Assembly (NCBI RefSeq): GCF_001029505.1 | Contig: NZ_LEKH01000020.1 | Span: forward strand, 1 to 48,270 | Reading direction: 5' to 3' | Origin: Rubrobacter aplysinae | GTDB lineage: Bacteria > Actinomycetota > Rubrobacteria > Rubrobacterales > Rubrobacteraceae | DNA length: 48,270 nucleotides | Part shown: positions 38,744 through 46,595 of the stretch, in pieces | Layout: the number at the start of each line of letters is the position of its first letter | Numbering within the stretch: the stretch's first letter is position 1 | Notes under the pieces: model-generated | Database searches by the model: none | What the model was told of the DNA's origin: nothing | The model's input: only the letters and a program-made list of their open reading frames with translations | Position numbers and translations under genes: made by a program

Positions 38744-38923
38744 AGTCCGACTACCTACACGGCCGGGCGGTACTCCGGCTCCTCCCGGCGCACCGTGAAC
38801 CTGTCCGACGGCCTGGACGAAGACAGGCTGGACCGCCACTCCGAAGATTGTCTACCCGGGGCCGCCGTCCGCGACTGCCCGGAGACCCTGCAAGCGGAGC
38901 GGAGCGAGTCCGGGAACGCATAG
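38744..38923 (+). pseudogene. Degenerate Hsp20 fragment
   Basis: Reading from about 38753 gives YTAGRYSGSSRRTVNLSDGL followed by DEDRLDRHSEDC. The intact Hsp20 at 37043 reads YTAERYTGSFRRHISLPHGL followed by DEDRISAAFEGC. The DNA also aligns closely over about 80 bases. The N-terminal half of the alpha-crystallin domain is missing, the end has drifted (DCPETLQAERSESGNA), and no start or ribosome site is present. It is a decayed partial duplicate. Confidence 0.82.
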
Positions 38924-38950
38924 AGTGTACCGGACGCGGGCCCGGGATCT

Positions 38951-40087
38951 TTACGGACCGGCGAGGCCGGACGTAGTGCGGGTTGCCAGGTCGCGCACGA
39001 CCGCGAACGTGGATCCCGTCTCGCGGTACACCTGTAGCTGGCGGACGGACTCGGGGACGTCCTCTAGCAGCCTTTGCGCGCCGGAGAGGTCGCGTTCCGT
39101 CTCGGCCTCGAGCCACTCTACGAGTGACTCCACGGCGCGGCGGGTCTGTACAGCCTCGCCGCGTCCGGGGTCCAGGAACTCGCCGTACAGCCCGTACTGC
39201 TGGGCGCTCCACTTGTTCTCCTCGATCTCGCGCACCGGGAGTATCGGGCGGGGCTCGCCGGAGTCGTATTCTGCGAGGATGCGATCGCAGAGGGCTGCCG
39301 TGAGGATTATCAGGGCCTCGTTACGGGCCGCGTCGGTCTGGGCGTCGAAGGCCCGGATCTCCATCGTGCCGAGGACGGGGTGGGGGCGGACGTCCCACCA
39401 GATCTCACCGAGCTTGGCTATCCGGCCCGTCTGGTACAGGAGGTCCAGGTGCTCGGTGTAGCGGAACCAGTTGGCGAAGGCTTCGGGGAGCCCGGCTCGC
39501 GGCACGCCCCGGGAGAACACGAAGGCCCTGGCGGAGTGCTGGTCCACGAGCTCGTTCTGCCAGAACGGGGAGTTGGCCGAGAGCGCCAGGAGGTGCGGCA
39601 CGTACTCCCGCAGGCGGTTGTAGAGGTAGATCGCCCGCTCCCTGCCGCCGACGGAGTAGTGGACGTGCAGGGAGAAGGTGTTGTTGCGCCGGATGAGCCA
39701 GCCCAGCTTCTCTTTCAATCGCTGGTAGTGGGGCTGGTCGATGATCTCCTGCTCCCGGAAGTCCCCGATGGGATGGGTGCCGCTGGCCCCGAGCAGGCGG
39801 CCGAGGCCGTCCGCGTAGCCGGCGAGGGCTCGCCGGCGGCTAACGAGGTCCCCCGCCACGCCACCGGGAGCGGGGTGGACGCCGGAGTTTGACTCTATCT
39901 CGCAGTCTATGAGCTCGCCCGAGAAGTCGCCCTCCGGGGCGTCGGCCAGGATCTCCTGCGCCCCGCCCGCGAGCTTGCCGGAGCCGGGGTCGGCGAGCCA
40001 CAACTCCTCTTCGGCCCCGAGCATCGCCTCCGGCGCGCCGGTCTCGTAGGCGTCCTCCGGGATCAGGCTCTTACCTTCGGCCATCAT
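38951..40087 (-). CDS. YbdK-type carboxylate-amine ligase (glutamate-cysteine ligase-like)
   Basis: A 378-residue member of the GCS2/YbdK family, which makes gamma-glutamyl bonds with ATP. Motifs: LGAEEELWL at the start (metal and glutamate site), CEIESNSG, GTHPIGDFREQEI, NNTFSLHVHYSV, and TMEIRAFDAQTD. Actinobacteria usually lack glutathione but use relatives such as EgtA or YbdK, so the true product is uncertain; the position gives no clue. The ATGs at 40087 and 40084 are both possible. Confidence 0.9.
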   Translation of the reverse strand: MMAEGKSLIPEDAYETGAPEAMLGAEEELWLADPGSGKLAGGAQEILADAPEGDFSGELIDCEIESNSGVHPAPGGVAGDLVSRRRALAGYADGLGRLLGASGTHPIGDFREQEIIDQPHYQRLKEKLGWLIRRNNTFSLHVHYSVGGRERAIYLYNRLREYVPHLLALSANSPFWQNELVDQHSARAFVFSRGVPRAGLPEAFANWFRYTEHLDLLYQTGRIAKLGEIWWDVRPHPVLGTMEIRAFDAQTDAARNEALIILTAALCDRILAEYDSGEPRPILPVREIEENKWSAQQYGLYGEFLDPGRGEAVQTRRAVESLVEWLEAETERDLSGAQRLLEDVPESVRQLQVYRETGSTFAVVRDLATRTTSGLAGP

Positions 40088-40151
40088 CTCCGGCTATCCT
40101 GTCTCGTGTCATCGCTTTCCTCGCTTAGCTCTTTTAGATCTTTTTAGAACT

Positions 40152-40769
40152 TTAGATCTCGCCGTAGGCCTTTTCTCCCGCCGTGACCGCCACCGGCAGG
40201 TGGTTCTCCGGCGGGGGGAGCGGGCAGTCCCACAGCGGATTGTAGGCGCAGGAGGGATTGTAGGCGTAGTTGAAGTCCACGACGAGGCCCCCGGCCTCCG
40301 CGCCGAGGTCGGCGTGCTTTATCGTGTCGAGCACGTAGCGGCCGCCGCCGTAGCTCTCGCGGCCGCTGGTGGCGTCCCGGAACGGCAGCAGGAGCCCGCC
40401 GCCGTAGCCCTCGATCCAGAAAAGTGAGAGCGAGACCTCCGCGCCGCCGAGCTCGAAACCCACCCGCCCGAACCGGCGCAGCCGGGTCGTGCCGTCCCCG
40501 TCGAGGTCCAGCGCGAGCGTCTCGGGCTCCGCCTCTTCCACCCGGAGCGTGTAGCGCAGCGCGGGGTCGTAGGGATGGTAGTCGAGCCCCTGGAAACCCG
40601 CGCGATCCTCCTCCGGCAGCGGCGACTGTGAATGGTGGCGGAAAAGCTCGTCCCTCTCCCGACGGAACTCCGTGAGCCGGGCCGCCTCGTCCCGTTCGGG
40701 GGAGCAGGCGCGGGCGTACATCTCCGCGACGCGGCGGCGGTAGTCGAGAAGCTGTTCGTAGTCGGACAC
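40152..40769 (-). CDS. DUF1684 family protein
   Basis: A 205-residue protein of the DUF1684 family. Matches include the N-terminal helix with SPLPEEDRAGF, central RRFGRVGFELGGAEVSLSLFWI, LLLPFRDATSGRESYGGGRYVLD, and the family-defining end VVDFNYAYNPSCAYNPLWDC followed by PLPPPENHLPV and AGEKAYGE. Two conserved cysteines (PSCAYNP and WDCPLPP) may bind metal. The role is unknown. The GTG has GGAGGAAG upstream. It and the YbdK gene are on the same strand, 64 bases apart, and may be cotranscribed. Confidence 0.92.
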   Translation of the reverse strand: MSDYEQLLDYRRRVAEMYARACSPERDEAARLTEFRRERDELFRHHSQSPLPEEDRAGFQGLDYHPYDPALRYTLRVEEAEPETLALDLDGDGTTRLRRFGRVGFELGGAEVSLSLFWIEGYGGGLLLPFRDATSGRESYGGGRYVLDTIKHADLGAEAGGLVVDFNYAYNPSCAYNPLWDCPLPPPENHLPVAVTAGEKAYGEI

Positions 40770-40933
40770 TGTGACGGTCTTCCTCCTCCGGGGTGGGATG
40801 GTGGACGAGACGTATAACCTGCTGCCGGGACCTTGGCGCGTGGTTAGAATATCCGATAACCGACGACGCGGCCCGTACGGCCCGTACGGCGCACCGGAAC
40901 ACCGAGAGGTTCGAGAAGTTCGAGAGGAGGCGC

Positions 40934-41392
40934 ATGACGCCAGGAGTTGGAGACAGGGCCCCGGAGTTCAGCCTGCCGGCGGACGACTGGAGCAACGAGG
41001 TCTCTCTGTCGGAGCTCAACGCCGGCGGGCCGGTGGTGCTGTTCTTCTACCCCGGTGACTGGTCCAGCGTGTGCAGCGACCAGCTCGGGTTCTTGCAGGC
41101 CAGCCTGGAGCTGTTCTCCCAGCGCGGAGCCTCCGTGGCCGCCGTGAGCGCCGACTCCCCCTGGTCGCACCGGGCCTTCGCCGAGCAGCGCGGCATCACG
41201 TTCCCGCTGCTTTCCGACTTCCGGGGGGACGCGCTCTCGGAGTACGGGGTCCAACACGAGCGGGGCTTCCCCGAGAGGGCGTACTTCGTCATAGACTCGG
41301 AGGGTGTGATCCGCACCCGCCGGGTTGAGGACTCTCCGGGGGAGCAGCCGCCGCTGAACGAGGTGCTCGCCGACCTGGACGAGGCCCTCTAG
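40934..41392 (+). CDS. Peroxiredoxin, AhpC/TSA (AhpE/Bcp-like)
   Basis: A 152-residue thiol peroxidase that reduces hydrogen peroxide or alkyl hydroperoxides. VGDRAPEFSLPADD opens the thioredoxin fold, and the peroxidatic Cys is in FFYPGDWSSVCSDQLGF. No resolving CxxC is seen, so it fits the 1-Cys or AhpE-like type. The usual Thr three residues before the Cys is Ser, a normal variant. The ATG at 40934 has GAGGAGG three bases upstream; an upstream in-frame extension to 40793 is unlike the family and was rejected. It is divergent from the DUF1684 gene. Confidence 0.93.
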   Translation: MTPGVGDRAPEFSLPADDWSNEVSLSELNAGGPVVLFFYPGDWSSVCSDQLGFLQASLELFSQRGASVAAVSADSPWSHRAFAEQRGITFPLLSDFRGDALSEYGVQHERGFPERAYFVIDSEGVIRTRRVEDSPGEQPPLNEVLADLDEAL

Positions 41393-41407
41393 GCCGGGAG
41401 GAGGAGC

Positions 41408-42337
41408 TTGCAACGAGGCGAGGGCAGAGCCGATAGACCCAACAAGCCAGCGCCGGTTCCGGCCCCGGTGATCGCGGCCTGCGTCACGACGACGCTGACC
41501 CTGGTGTACAGCGCGCCCACGCCCGGCGTCGGGTCGCGCTACGCGGACACCGGGACGTCGCACGAGTCCCGGATGCTCTCCGCCGTGCCCGCCCGCGAGG
41601 CGCTCTCCAGCCTCGCCTCGGACGGTAGCGCCGCGGGCGGCGTGGGCGAGGCCGTGCTAGAGGCGGTGCGGGGCGCGCTGCTCCTGGGGGCCGACGCCGG
41701 GCAGCGGGCGGCCGCCATGCTCGCCCCGCTCGTGAGATCCGCCGCCACGGGCGAGGCCGCGAGCCGGGTGCTCTCGCGTCTCGGGGCCTCCGAGGTCTCG
41801 CCGTTTGCGCGGGCGCTGGATCTCGCGGGGGACCCCGGGCCGCTCAGGGGCGCCCTGAGCCTTGCGCTCGGGGGCTCGGGCGAGGCCCGGGAGACCACGC
41901 TGCGCGAGGTGATGCGCTTTACCGCCTCCCGCGACCCGCTCGCCCGCGAGTACGCCCGCGACTACGAGGTGACCCGGGGCCTCGCCGAGCCCGCGCTGCT
42001 CGGTTCGCTCTCCCGCGCCGAATCCGCCCGGGCCTCGCTGGTGCAGTCCTACCTGGAGGTGCTCTCCGAGGTTCCCGACCTCGACGTTGCGCGCCGGGCC
42101 GGGCGGCAGGAGGCCGAGGACGTCTCGCGCATGGCCCGGGGCGCGCTCAAGTCCGGCGGCGCGCACTCCCGGCGCGGGCTGCAGGCCGTACAGAACCTGG
42201 ACGGCATACTCCGCGCCGACTCCCGACTCTCGCCCACGGCGACGGAGCCGTACGTGATCCCGGCCGCGTTCCTGGTCTCTCTCGCCTACGGACCCGACGC
42301 CCTCGTCGGCCGCCTGCGGCCCGCAACCGGCGGCTGA
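41408..42337 (+). CDS. CitG/MdcB-like triphosphoribosyl-dephospho-CoA synthase family protein
   Basis: A 309-residue, Ala/Arg-rich helical protein. SAPTPGVGSRYADTGTSHESRMLSA resembles the CitG/MdcB signature (PKPGLVD, then a Ser/Ala-rich helix), and LLLGADAGQRAAAMLAPLVRSA sits where those enzymes have the TNTHLGxILLxAPL motif, but with the key residues altered. It may be a distant relative with a different substrate. No citrate lyase or malonate decarboxylase gene is near. The TTG start has AGGAGGAG directly upstream and lies 15 bases after the peroxiredoxin, so they are probably one unit. Confidence 0.65.
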   Translation: MQRGEGRADRPNKPAPVPAPVIAACVTTTLTLVYSAPTPGVGSRYADTGTSHESRMLSAVPAREALSSLASDGSAAGGVGEAVLEAVRGALLLGADAGQRAAAMLAPLVRSAATGEAASRVLSRLGASEVSPFARALDLAGDPGPLRGALSLALGGSGEARETTLREVMRFTASRDPLAREYARDYEVTRGLAEPALLGSLSRAESARASLVQSYLEVLSEVPDLDVARRAGRQEAEDVSRMARGALKSGGAHSRRGLQAVQNLDGILRADSRLSPTATEPYVIPAAFLVSLAYGPDALVGRLRPATGG

Positions 42338-42513
42338 AGTTCGGGCGCCGGGTCCGGCAAGAGGCCCTCGTAAGGGGCGTAAGAAGCGTAAGAAGTTTCC
42401 CCGGTTCCCGGAGGCGGTTCGGTTAGAATCCAACCGTAGTCCGGCTGAGCGGCGCGAGACGCGCGGAGCGCGCAAGAGTAAGCGAAGTCTCTCAGGAGAG
42501 GAGGCCCGGTAGG

Positions 42514-43350
42514 GTGAAGGCGCTAGTAATAGTGGGGCACGGGTCCCACCTCAACGGAGACTCCAGCCTGCCCGTGTACGAGCACGCACGGCGTATCCGA
42601 GAAGAGTTTCCCGAGGAGTACGACGAGGTCGTCGAGTGCTTCTGGAAGGAGGAGCCCTCGATGCGGCACGTGCTGAACACCATCGAGTCCGAGGAGGTCT
42701 ACGTCGTGCCGGCGTTCATCTCCGAAGGGTACTTTACCCAGCAGGTGATACCGCGCGAGCTCGGGCTTGACGGCGAGGTAACGCACCGCGGCGGCAAGAC
42801 GATACGCTACGCCGGGCCCTTGGGGACCTTCGATCTGATGGCGGACGTGATCCTGGAGCGCACGGCGGATCTGATGCGGGACAAGAGCCCGGAACCGGGA
42901 GAGACAGAGCTCGTCCTGCTCGGCCACGGCACGGATATGAACAAGAACTCCAGCGGCGTCATCTACCTCAACGCGGAGCGTATCCGCGAGCGCGGCGGCT
43001 ACGACGAGATCGGGGTCGGGTTCCTGGATCAGGAGCCAGAGATCAAGGGCGTAGTGGAGGCCTCCGACGCGGCCAACCTCATCGTGCTCCCGGTCTTTAT
43101 CGCCGATGGCTGGCACACCCGCGAGACCATCCCCGAGGACCTCGGCCTCACCGGGGAGGTGACCCGGCTGCCGGGAGACGCAGGTGAGACGGAGAAGACG
43201 GTGTTCTACGGCGCGCCCGTGGGCACTCATCCCTCGATGGCGGGGCTCATCGCCGCCCGGGCGCGGGCCCTCGCCCCGGAAGGATCGGGAAGTTCGGGAG
43301 ATTCTGGAAACTCGCAAGAACGGGAGCCGTTTGCATCCGGCGTCTCCTGA
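42514..43350 (+). CDS. CbiX-like sirohydrochlorin chelatase, two-domain
   Basis: A 278-residue class II chelatase that should insert cobalt, iron or nickel into a tetrapyrrole. Two CbiX-like halves are visible: VIVGHGSHLNGDSSLPVYEHARRI (about 5-30) and VLLGHGTDMNKNSSGVIYLNAERI (about 138-162). Each has the GHG of the active site, and each half also has a PVFI/PAFI(A/S)xGxxT segment with a second His in the later copy (FIADGWHTRETIP). The last 25 residues are Ser/Gly/Glu-rich. The GTG has a GGAGAGGAGG tract upstream. The next gene starts inside its end. Confidence 0.9.
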   Translation: MKALVIVGHGSHLNGDSSLPVYEHARRIREEFPEEYDEVVECFWKEEPSMRHVLNTIESEEVYVVPAFISEGYFTQQVIPRELGLDGEVTHRGGKTIRYAGPLGTFDLMADVILERTADLMRDKSPEPGETELVLLGHGTDMNKNSSGVIYLNAERIRERGGYDEIGVGFLDQEPEIKGVVEASDAANLIVLPVFIADGWHTRETIPEDLGLTGEVTRLPGDAGETEKTVFYGAPVGTHPSMAGLIAARARALAPEGSGSSGDSGNSQEREPFASGVS

Positions 43351-44212
43351 TCCCGCCCGGACCCGGCCCCTCGCCCGGAGGGCCCGGGAGGCGTTCTCCG
43401 CCTGGGTCTCCGAGGAGCCGGCCGGCAGGGTCTTCGCCCAGGTCCTCATCCGGCGCGTCGAGCCGGACGAGACCCCTTCAGGCCCGACCGGCGGCGGCTA
43501 CGAGCTGCGGCACGCCGACGACGTGGACCGCCTACCCCGGGAGCTGAACACGTACGAGGACCCGCGCCAGGCGCGGGAGATAGCCAAGCTAACCGAGACG
43601 GGGGAGTACCGGCCGCTGAAAAGCGCCCCGAACCTCCGCCGGGGCTGGCTGCTCCGGCTCGCCGACGAGGAGGGGCTGTCGGCGGCGATGGGCTATCTCT
43701 ACCCGGCGGCGGTGGTCCACTGGTACCTGGAGCGCGCCGGGGAGTTGCAGATAACGAGCTACCGTGAGAACGCCGCCCGGCAGACCGGCATCTACCAGCG
43801 CATCCAGAGCCTCTCGGACGCGGGGGTGAAGAGGGCGGCGCGGGCTTGCTGCGAGGACTCCGTGTGCCTCAAGAGAACCCTGTGGGACGTGGACGAGCAC
43901 GTGCCGCTGGACATGGACCGGGGCGGCGGCGAGATACCTTGCCCAGAGCCGTGCAGCGTGTTCGTCTCCTTCGCCCGGCGCGTAAGGGCCTTCGAGCGTG
44001 AGGAGGAGCGTGATCTGGCCGACTCTACCGACCTTACCGCCAGCGAGCGCGGGGACCTCGCCGCCCTCGTGGAGGCCGCCTCCACCGGCGACGTGCGGCT
44101 CGCCCGCGAGGCAGAGTTCGAGGAGCCGCTAAACGAGCGCCGCATGCGCTACCGGAGCCAGACCCTGACCCCCAAGCTCCAGCCGCCCGGCGACGAGGGG
44201 GATGGCGAGTAG
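43331..44212 (+). CDS. DR2241-type protein with [4Fe-4S]-like Cys cluster
   Basis: A 293-residue protein that resembles the C-terminal part of Deinococcus DR2241, where CbiX domains are fused to it. A cysteine set likely holds a [4Fe-4S] cluster: Cys173, Cys174, Cys179 (RACCEDSVCLKRTLWD) and Cys204, Cys208 (IPCPEPCSVFVSFARR). The rest has mixed folds (SAMGYLYPAAVVHWYLERAGELQI). The TTG at 43331 is preferred because GGGAG lies four bases upstream, so it overlaps the CbiX gene by 20 bases in another frame. It probably forms a complex with CbiX in tetrapyrrole or cobalamin metabolism. Confidence 0.85.
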   Translation: MHPASPDPARTRPLARRAREAFSAWVSEEPAGRVFAQVLIRRVEPDETPSGPTGGGYELRHADDVDRLPRELNTYEDPRQAREIAKLTETGEYRPLKSAPNLRRGWLLRLADEEGLSAAMGYLYPAAVVHWYLERAGELQITSYRENAARQTGIYQRIQSLSDAGVKRAARACCEDSVCLKRTLWDVDEHVPLDMDRGGGEIPCPEPCSVFVSFARRVRAFEREEERDLADSTDLTASERGDLAALVEAASTGDVRLAREAEFEEPLNERRMRYRSQTLTPKLQPPGDEGDGE

Positions 44213-44242
44213 GAGGCGCGCCAGGGGACACGCCCGGAGGGC

Positions 44243-44455
44243 ATGACCACACCGGCCAACGACGCCCACCTGGTGCAGCTCGTACGCGGGGCCCTGGGCC
44301 GTGACCCGCGCACCAGGAGCCTGCCCCGGGTAAACGTAAGCTCCTGCAAGCTCGTCGTCACGCTTCACGGTAGTCTCACCGCGGAGCAGGGCCGGGCGGT
44401 ACGGGAGGTCGTGAGCGGTGTGGACGGGGTCGAGGGTATAGTATGCAAGCTGTAG
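44243..44455 (+). CDS. Single BON-like domain protein
   Basis: A 70-residue protein that is essentially one BON-like domain: HLVQLVRGALGRDPRTR, then SLPRVNVSSCKLVVTLHGSL, then EQGRAVREVVSGVDGVEGIV. The C-terminal BON domain of the gene at 44649 has the same order. It has no signal peptide, so it is probably cytoplasmic. A Cys (SSCKLV) and a C-terminal Cys (VCKL) are present. GGAGGGC precedes the ATG. Known BON proteins bind membranes or other proteins; the partner here is unknown. Confidence 0.78.
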   Translation: MTTPANDAHLVQLVRGALGRDPRTRSLPRVNVSSCKLVVTLHGSLTAEQGRAVREVVSGVDGVEGIVCKL

Positions 44456-44648
44456 CGGGCTGCGGAGCGGGCCCCGGAGCCGCCAGGGGAGGCTGGAGAA
44501 TTTTCGCTTGCCGCGTTAGGCTGTGGCTGGCCTGTAGCGTGTTTCTCCCGGAGCGGTATCGGGTACTCCTCGTGAAAGAGCCGAAACGCAGCGAAAAGCA
44601 GCGAAAACGAGTAGGGTAAGGCGAGACCAGAGAGATGGAGGAAGTTCT

Positions 44649-45374
44649 ATGGCACGGAGCCAGCTAGTAAGTAACAGGACGAAGGCCAGGGTGGCGCGGA
44701 AGGCCGCGCCGTACGCGCTCAAAGGCGGCGCAAAGGCGGCGAAGCTCGGTGGCCGTCACGCCGTACGAGGCGCGAAGGCGGAGGCGAAGCTCGCCAGCAA
44801 GGCGTTGAGCTCCAGCGAGCCGAAGTCGGCGCGTTATCTCAAGTACGGACTGTTTGCCGTGGCGGGGCTTGCCGTGGGCAGCCTGCTGGGCCGCTCGGGA
44901 GGCGGCCGGGGTGGGACCTCCTCCTCCTTTAGCGGGGGCACCGGCATGCACAACCCCGAGTCGGGCAGCCCGGCCGCCCAGCGGGGCCAGACCTGGGGCT
45001 CCGGCTCGCAGGTTGGATCCGCGGGCGGGGCCTCCGGGGCCGCCAACTACCAGACCCCGGGTGAGGCGAACACTATCGGCGCCGACCGCGACTTCTCCGA
45101 TCCGGCCGCCGGACCCCTAGTAGGCGAGGAAGGACATCCCGAGATGGACATGACGGAGCGGAACCAGATCATCGAGCAGAGGATTCGCACGGGTATCGGG
45201 GAGCAGGTGGATACAGAGGGCCTGCCCAAGATAAACGTCGAGGTCAACGACGGCGTCGTGGATCTGCGCGGCCCCGTGCCCTCGGAGGACGTTAAGCAGA
45301 CCATAGAGAGTGTCGCCACCGCCACGGACGGCGTCCGTGAGGTCAGAAACGAGCTTACGGTGGCCGACGTCTAG
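44649..45374 (+). CDS. Membrane-anchored BON-domain protein
   Basis: A 241-residue protein. A basic N-terminus (about 1-55, rich in Lys, Arg and Ala) leads to one membrane segment (about 65-82: YGLFAVAGLAVGSLLG). A low-complexity Ser/Gly linker (about 83-155) follows, and a C-terminal BON domain (about 170-240: NQIIEQRIRTGIGEQVDTEGLPKINVEVNDGVVDLRGPV). The layout suggests a cell-envelope protein with the BON domain outside or attached. BON proteins are often linked to osmotic and envelope stress. A strong terminator follows. No ribosome site is strong; GGAGGAAG is nearest. Confidence 0.88.
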   Translation: MARSQLVSNRTKARVARKAAPYALKGGAKAAKLGGRHAVRGAKAEAKLASKALSSSEPKSARYLKYGLFAVAGLAVGSLLGRSGGGRGGTSSSFSGGTGMHNPESGSPAAQRGQTWGSGSQVGSAGGASGAANYQTPGEANTIGADRDFSDPAAGPLVGEEGHPEMDMTERNQIIEQRIRTGIGEQVDTEGLPKINVEVNDGVVDLRGPVPSEDVKQTIESVATATDGVREVRNELTVADV

Positions 45375-45379
45375 CTTGC

Positions 45380-45434
45380 ACCGCAAGGTGTTTTCTGCGC
45401 TTTCTGGAGCCCCGGGTTTTGCCCGGGGCTTTTC
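45380..45434 (+). terminator. Tandem intrinsic terminators after the BON gene
   Basis: CACC-GCAA-GGTG-TTTTC (45379-45395) is a small hairpin with T-run. AGCCCCGGG (45408-45416) pairs with CCCGGGGCT (45422-45430) around TTTTG, followed by TTTC. The second is a textbook terminator. Confidence 0.88.
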
Positions 45435-45459
45435 TATGTCCGCTCCCAACCCGTGTATC

Positions 45460-45472
45460 TTGTATATATATG
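45460..45472 (+). promoter_or_regulatory. AT-rich promoter-like stretch before mug
   Basis: TTGTATATATATG stands out in high-GC sequence, 32 bases before the GTG at 45504. It may contain a -10 element; exact placement is unclear. Confidence 0.35.
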
Positions 45473-45503
45473 CCTCCCCGCAAAGAGCGGAGGGGGAGCG
45501 GCC

Positions 45504-46001
45504 GTGGCCCGGGACCTCCTAGAGCCCGGGCTTTCGCTCGTCTTCTGCGGCTATAACCCGTCGCTCTCGTCCGGCGCCACCGGGTATCACTATGCCCACC
45601 GGTCGAACCGGTTCTGGAAGGTTCTCTCGGAGGCCGGCATCACGGACCGGGAGTATTCGCCGGAGCAGGACGTGGAGCTTCTGGAGCGGGGGATAGGATT
45701 TACCAACCTGGTCTCCCGCCCGACGCGCCGGGCCGACGAGCTGCAACGGGAGGAGATAAGAGCAGGAGCCGCCGAGCTCCGCCAGAGGCTCTCCGAGTAC
45801 CGGCCCCGGGCGGTAGCCTACACGGGGATCGGCGTCTACCGGCTGTTCGTATCCACCCGGAAGGTCGAGTGGGGGCTGCAACCCGGGAGCGCCGTGCCGG
45901 GCGTCACGGACGTGGTCGTGCCCTCGCCGTCCGGCCTGAACCGCATGAGCCTGCCCGAGCTGGTGGATCATTACCGTCCGCTACGGAGGTTTCTGGAGTA
46001 G
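45504..46001 (+). CDS. mug: G/U mismatch-specific uracil-DNA glycosylase
   Basis: A 165-residue base-excision repair glycosylase of the MUG/TDG family, removing uracil (and sometimes thymine) from G mismatches. LVFCGYNPSLSSGATGYHYAHRSNRFWKVL holds the active-site GxNP motif (Asn18), and FTNLVSRPTRRADEL is the conserved second block. The late motif, usually NPSGLNR, is SPSGLNR here. The GTG has AGGGGGAG five bases upstream; in-frame codons back to 45453 lack similarity and were excluded. Confidence 0.94.
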   Translation: MARDLLEPGLSLVFCGYNPSLSSGATGYHYAHRSNRFWKVLSEAGITDREYSPEQDVELLERGIGFTNLVSRPTRRADELQREEIRAGAAELRQRLSEYRPRAVAYTGIGVYRLFVSTRKVEWGLQPGSAVPGVTDVVVPSPSGLNRMSLPELVDHYRPLRRFLE

Positions 46002-46095
46002 CCCCGGCGCGGCCGGGATGGTCCGCACGGCGCCCGGTAACGTATACGGAGTATGGCTGCGGAGCACCGGAAGCGGGGAAGCGAGGTAGTTTCTC

Positions 46096-46581
46096 ATGGG
46101 AGATAAAAGGCACCAGGGGAGTCTAGCGCGGCGGGCCCTCGGGCCGCTGCTAGCGCTCGTGCTCGTAGCGGGGATGGCCGGGGCGTGCGGCGGGTCCGGG
46201 AGCACCGGCGGTGGCCAGCAGGGCGGCGGGGACTCGGGTGGATCCGAGGTCTCTACAGGCTCCGGCGGTCAGATGTACCCGGACATCCTGGAGGCCGAGC
46301 TCCGGGGCGGAGGCGGGGATGAATACACCCTCTCCGTGACCGTATCCTCCCCCTACGACTCTCCCGAGAGATACGCGGACGGCTGGCGGGTGCTCGACCA
46401 GGAGGGCGAGGTGCTCGGTAAGCGCGAGCTGATGCACGACCACGCCGGCGAGCAGCCCTTTACCCGCACCCAGAGCGGCCTCCGGATACCGGAAGGGGTG
46501 GAAAGGATAACGGTCGAGGGCCGGGACCTCGAAAACGACTACGGCGGCGAGACCGTTACCATCCCGGTGGAAGGCGGTTAG
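46096..46581 (+). CDS. Putative secreted lipoprotein
   Basis: A 161-residue protein with an N-terminal signal (basic SLARRALG, hydrophobic PLLALVLVAGMA) followed by GAC, a weak lipobox with Ala at -3. A Gly/Ser-rich linker (about 35-60) comes next, then a beta-rich domain (EYTLSVTVSSPYDSPERYADGWRVLDQEGEVLGKREL, then PEGVERITVEGRDLENDYGG). It resembles small Ig-like or immunoglobulin-binding folds in a general way only. The ligand is unknown. The ribosome site is poor. Confidence 0.78.
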   Translation: MGDKRHQGSLARRALGPLLALVLVAGMAGACGGSGSTGGGQQGGGDSGGSEVSTGSGGQMYPDILEAELRGGGGDEYTLSVTVSSPYDSPERYADGWRVLDQEGEVLGKRELMHDHAGEQPFTRTQSGLRIPEGVERITVEGRDLENDYGGETVTIPVEGG

Positions 46582-46595
46582 AGGGTGGTTAGGGT

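Noticed and set aside
40793-40933. N-terminal extension of the peroxiredoxin
   Set aside because: Not like the family; the ATG at 40934 has GAGGAGG upstream and starts directly at the fold.
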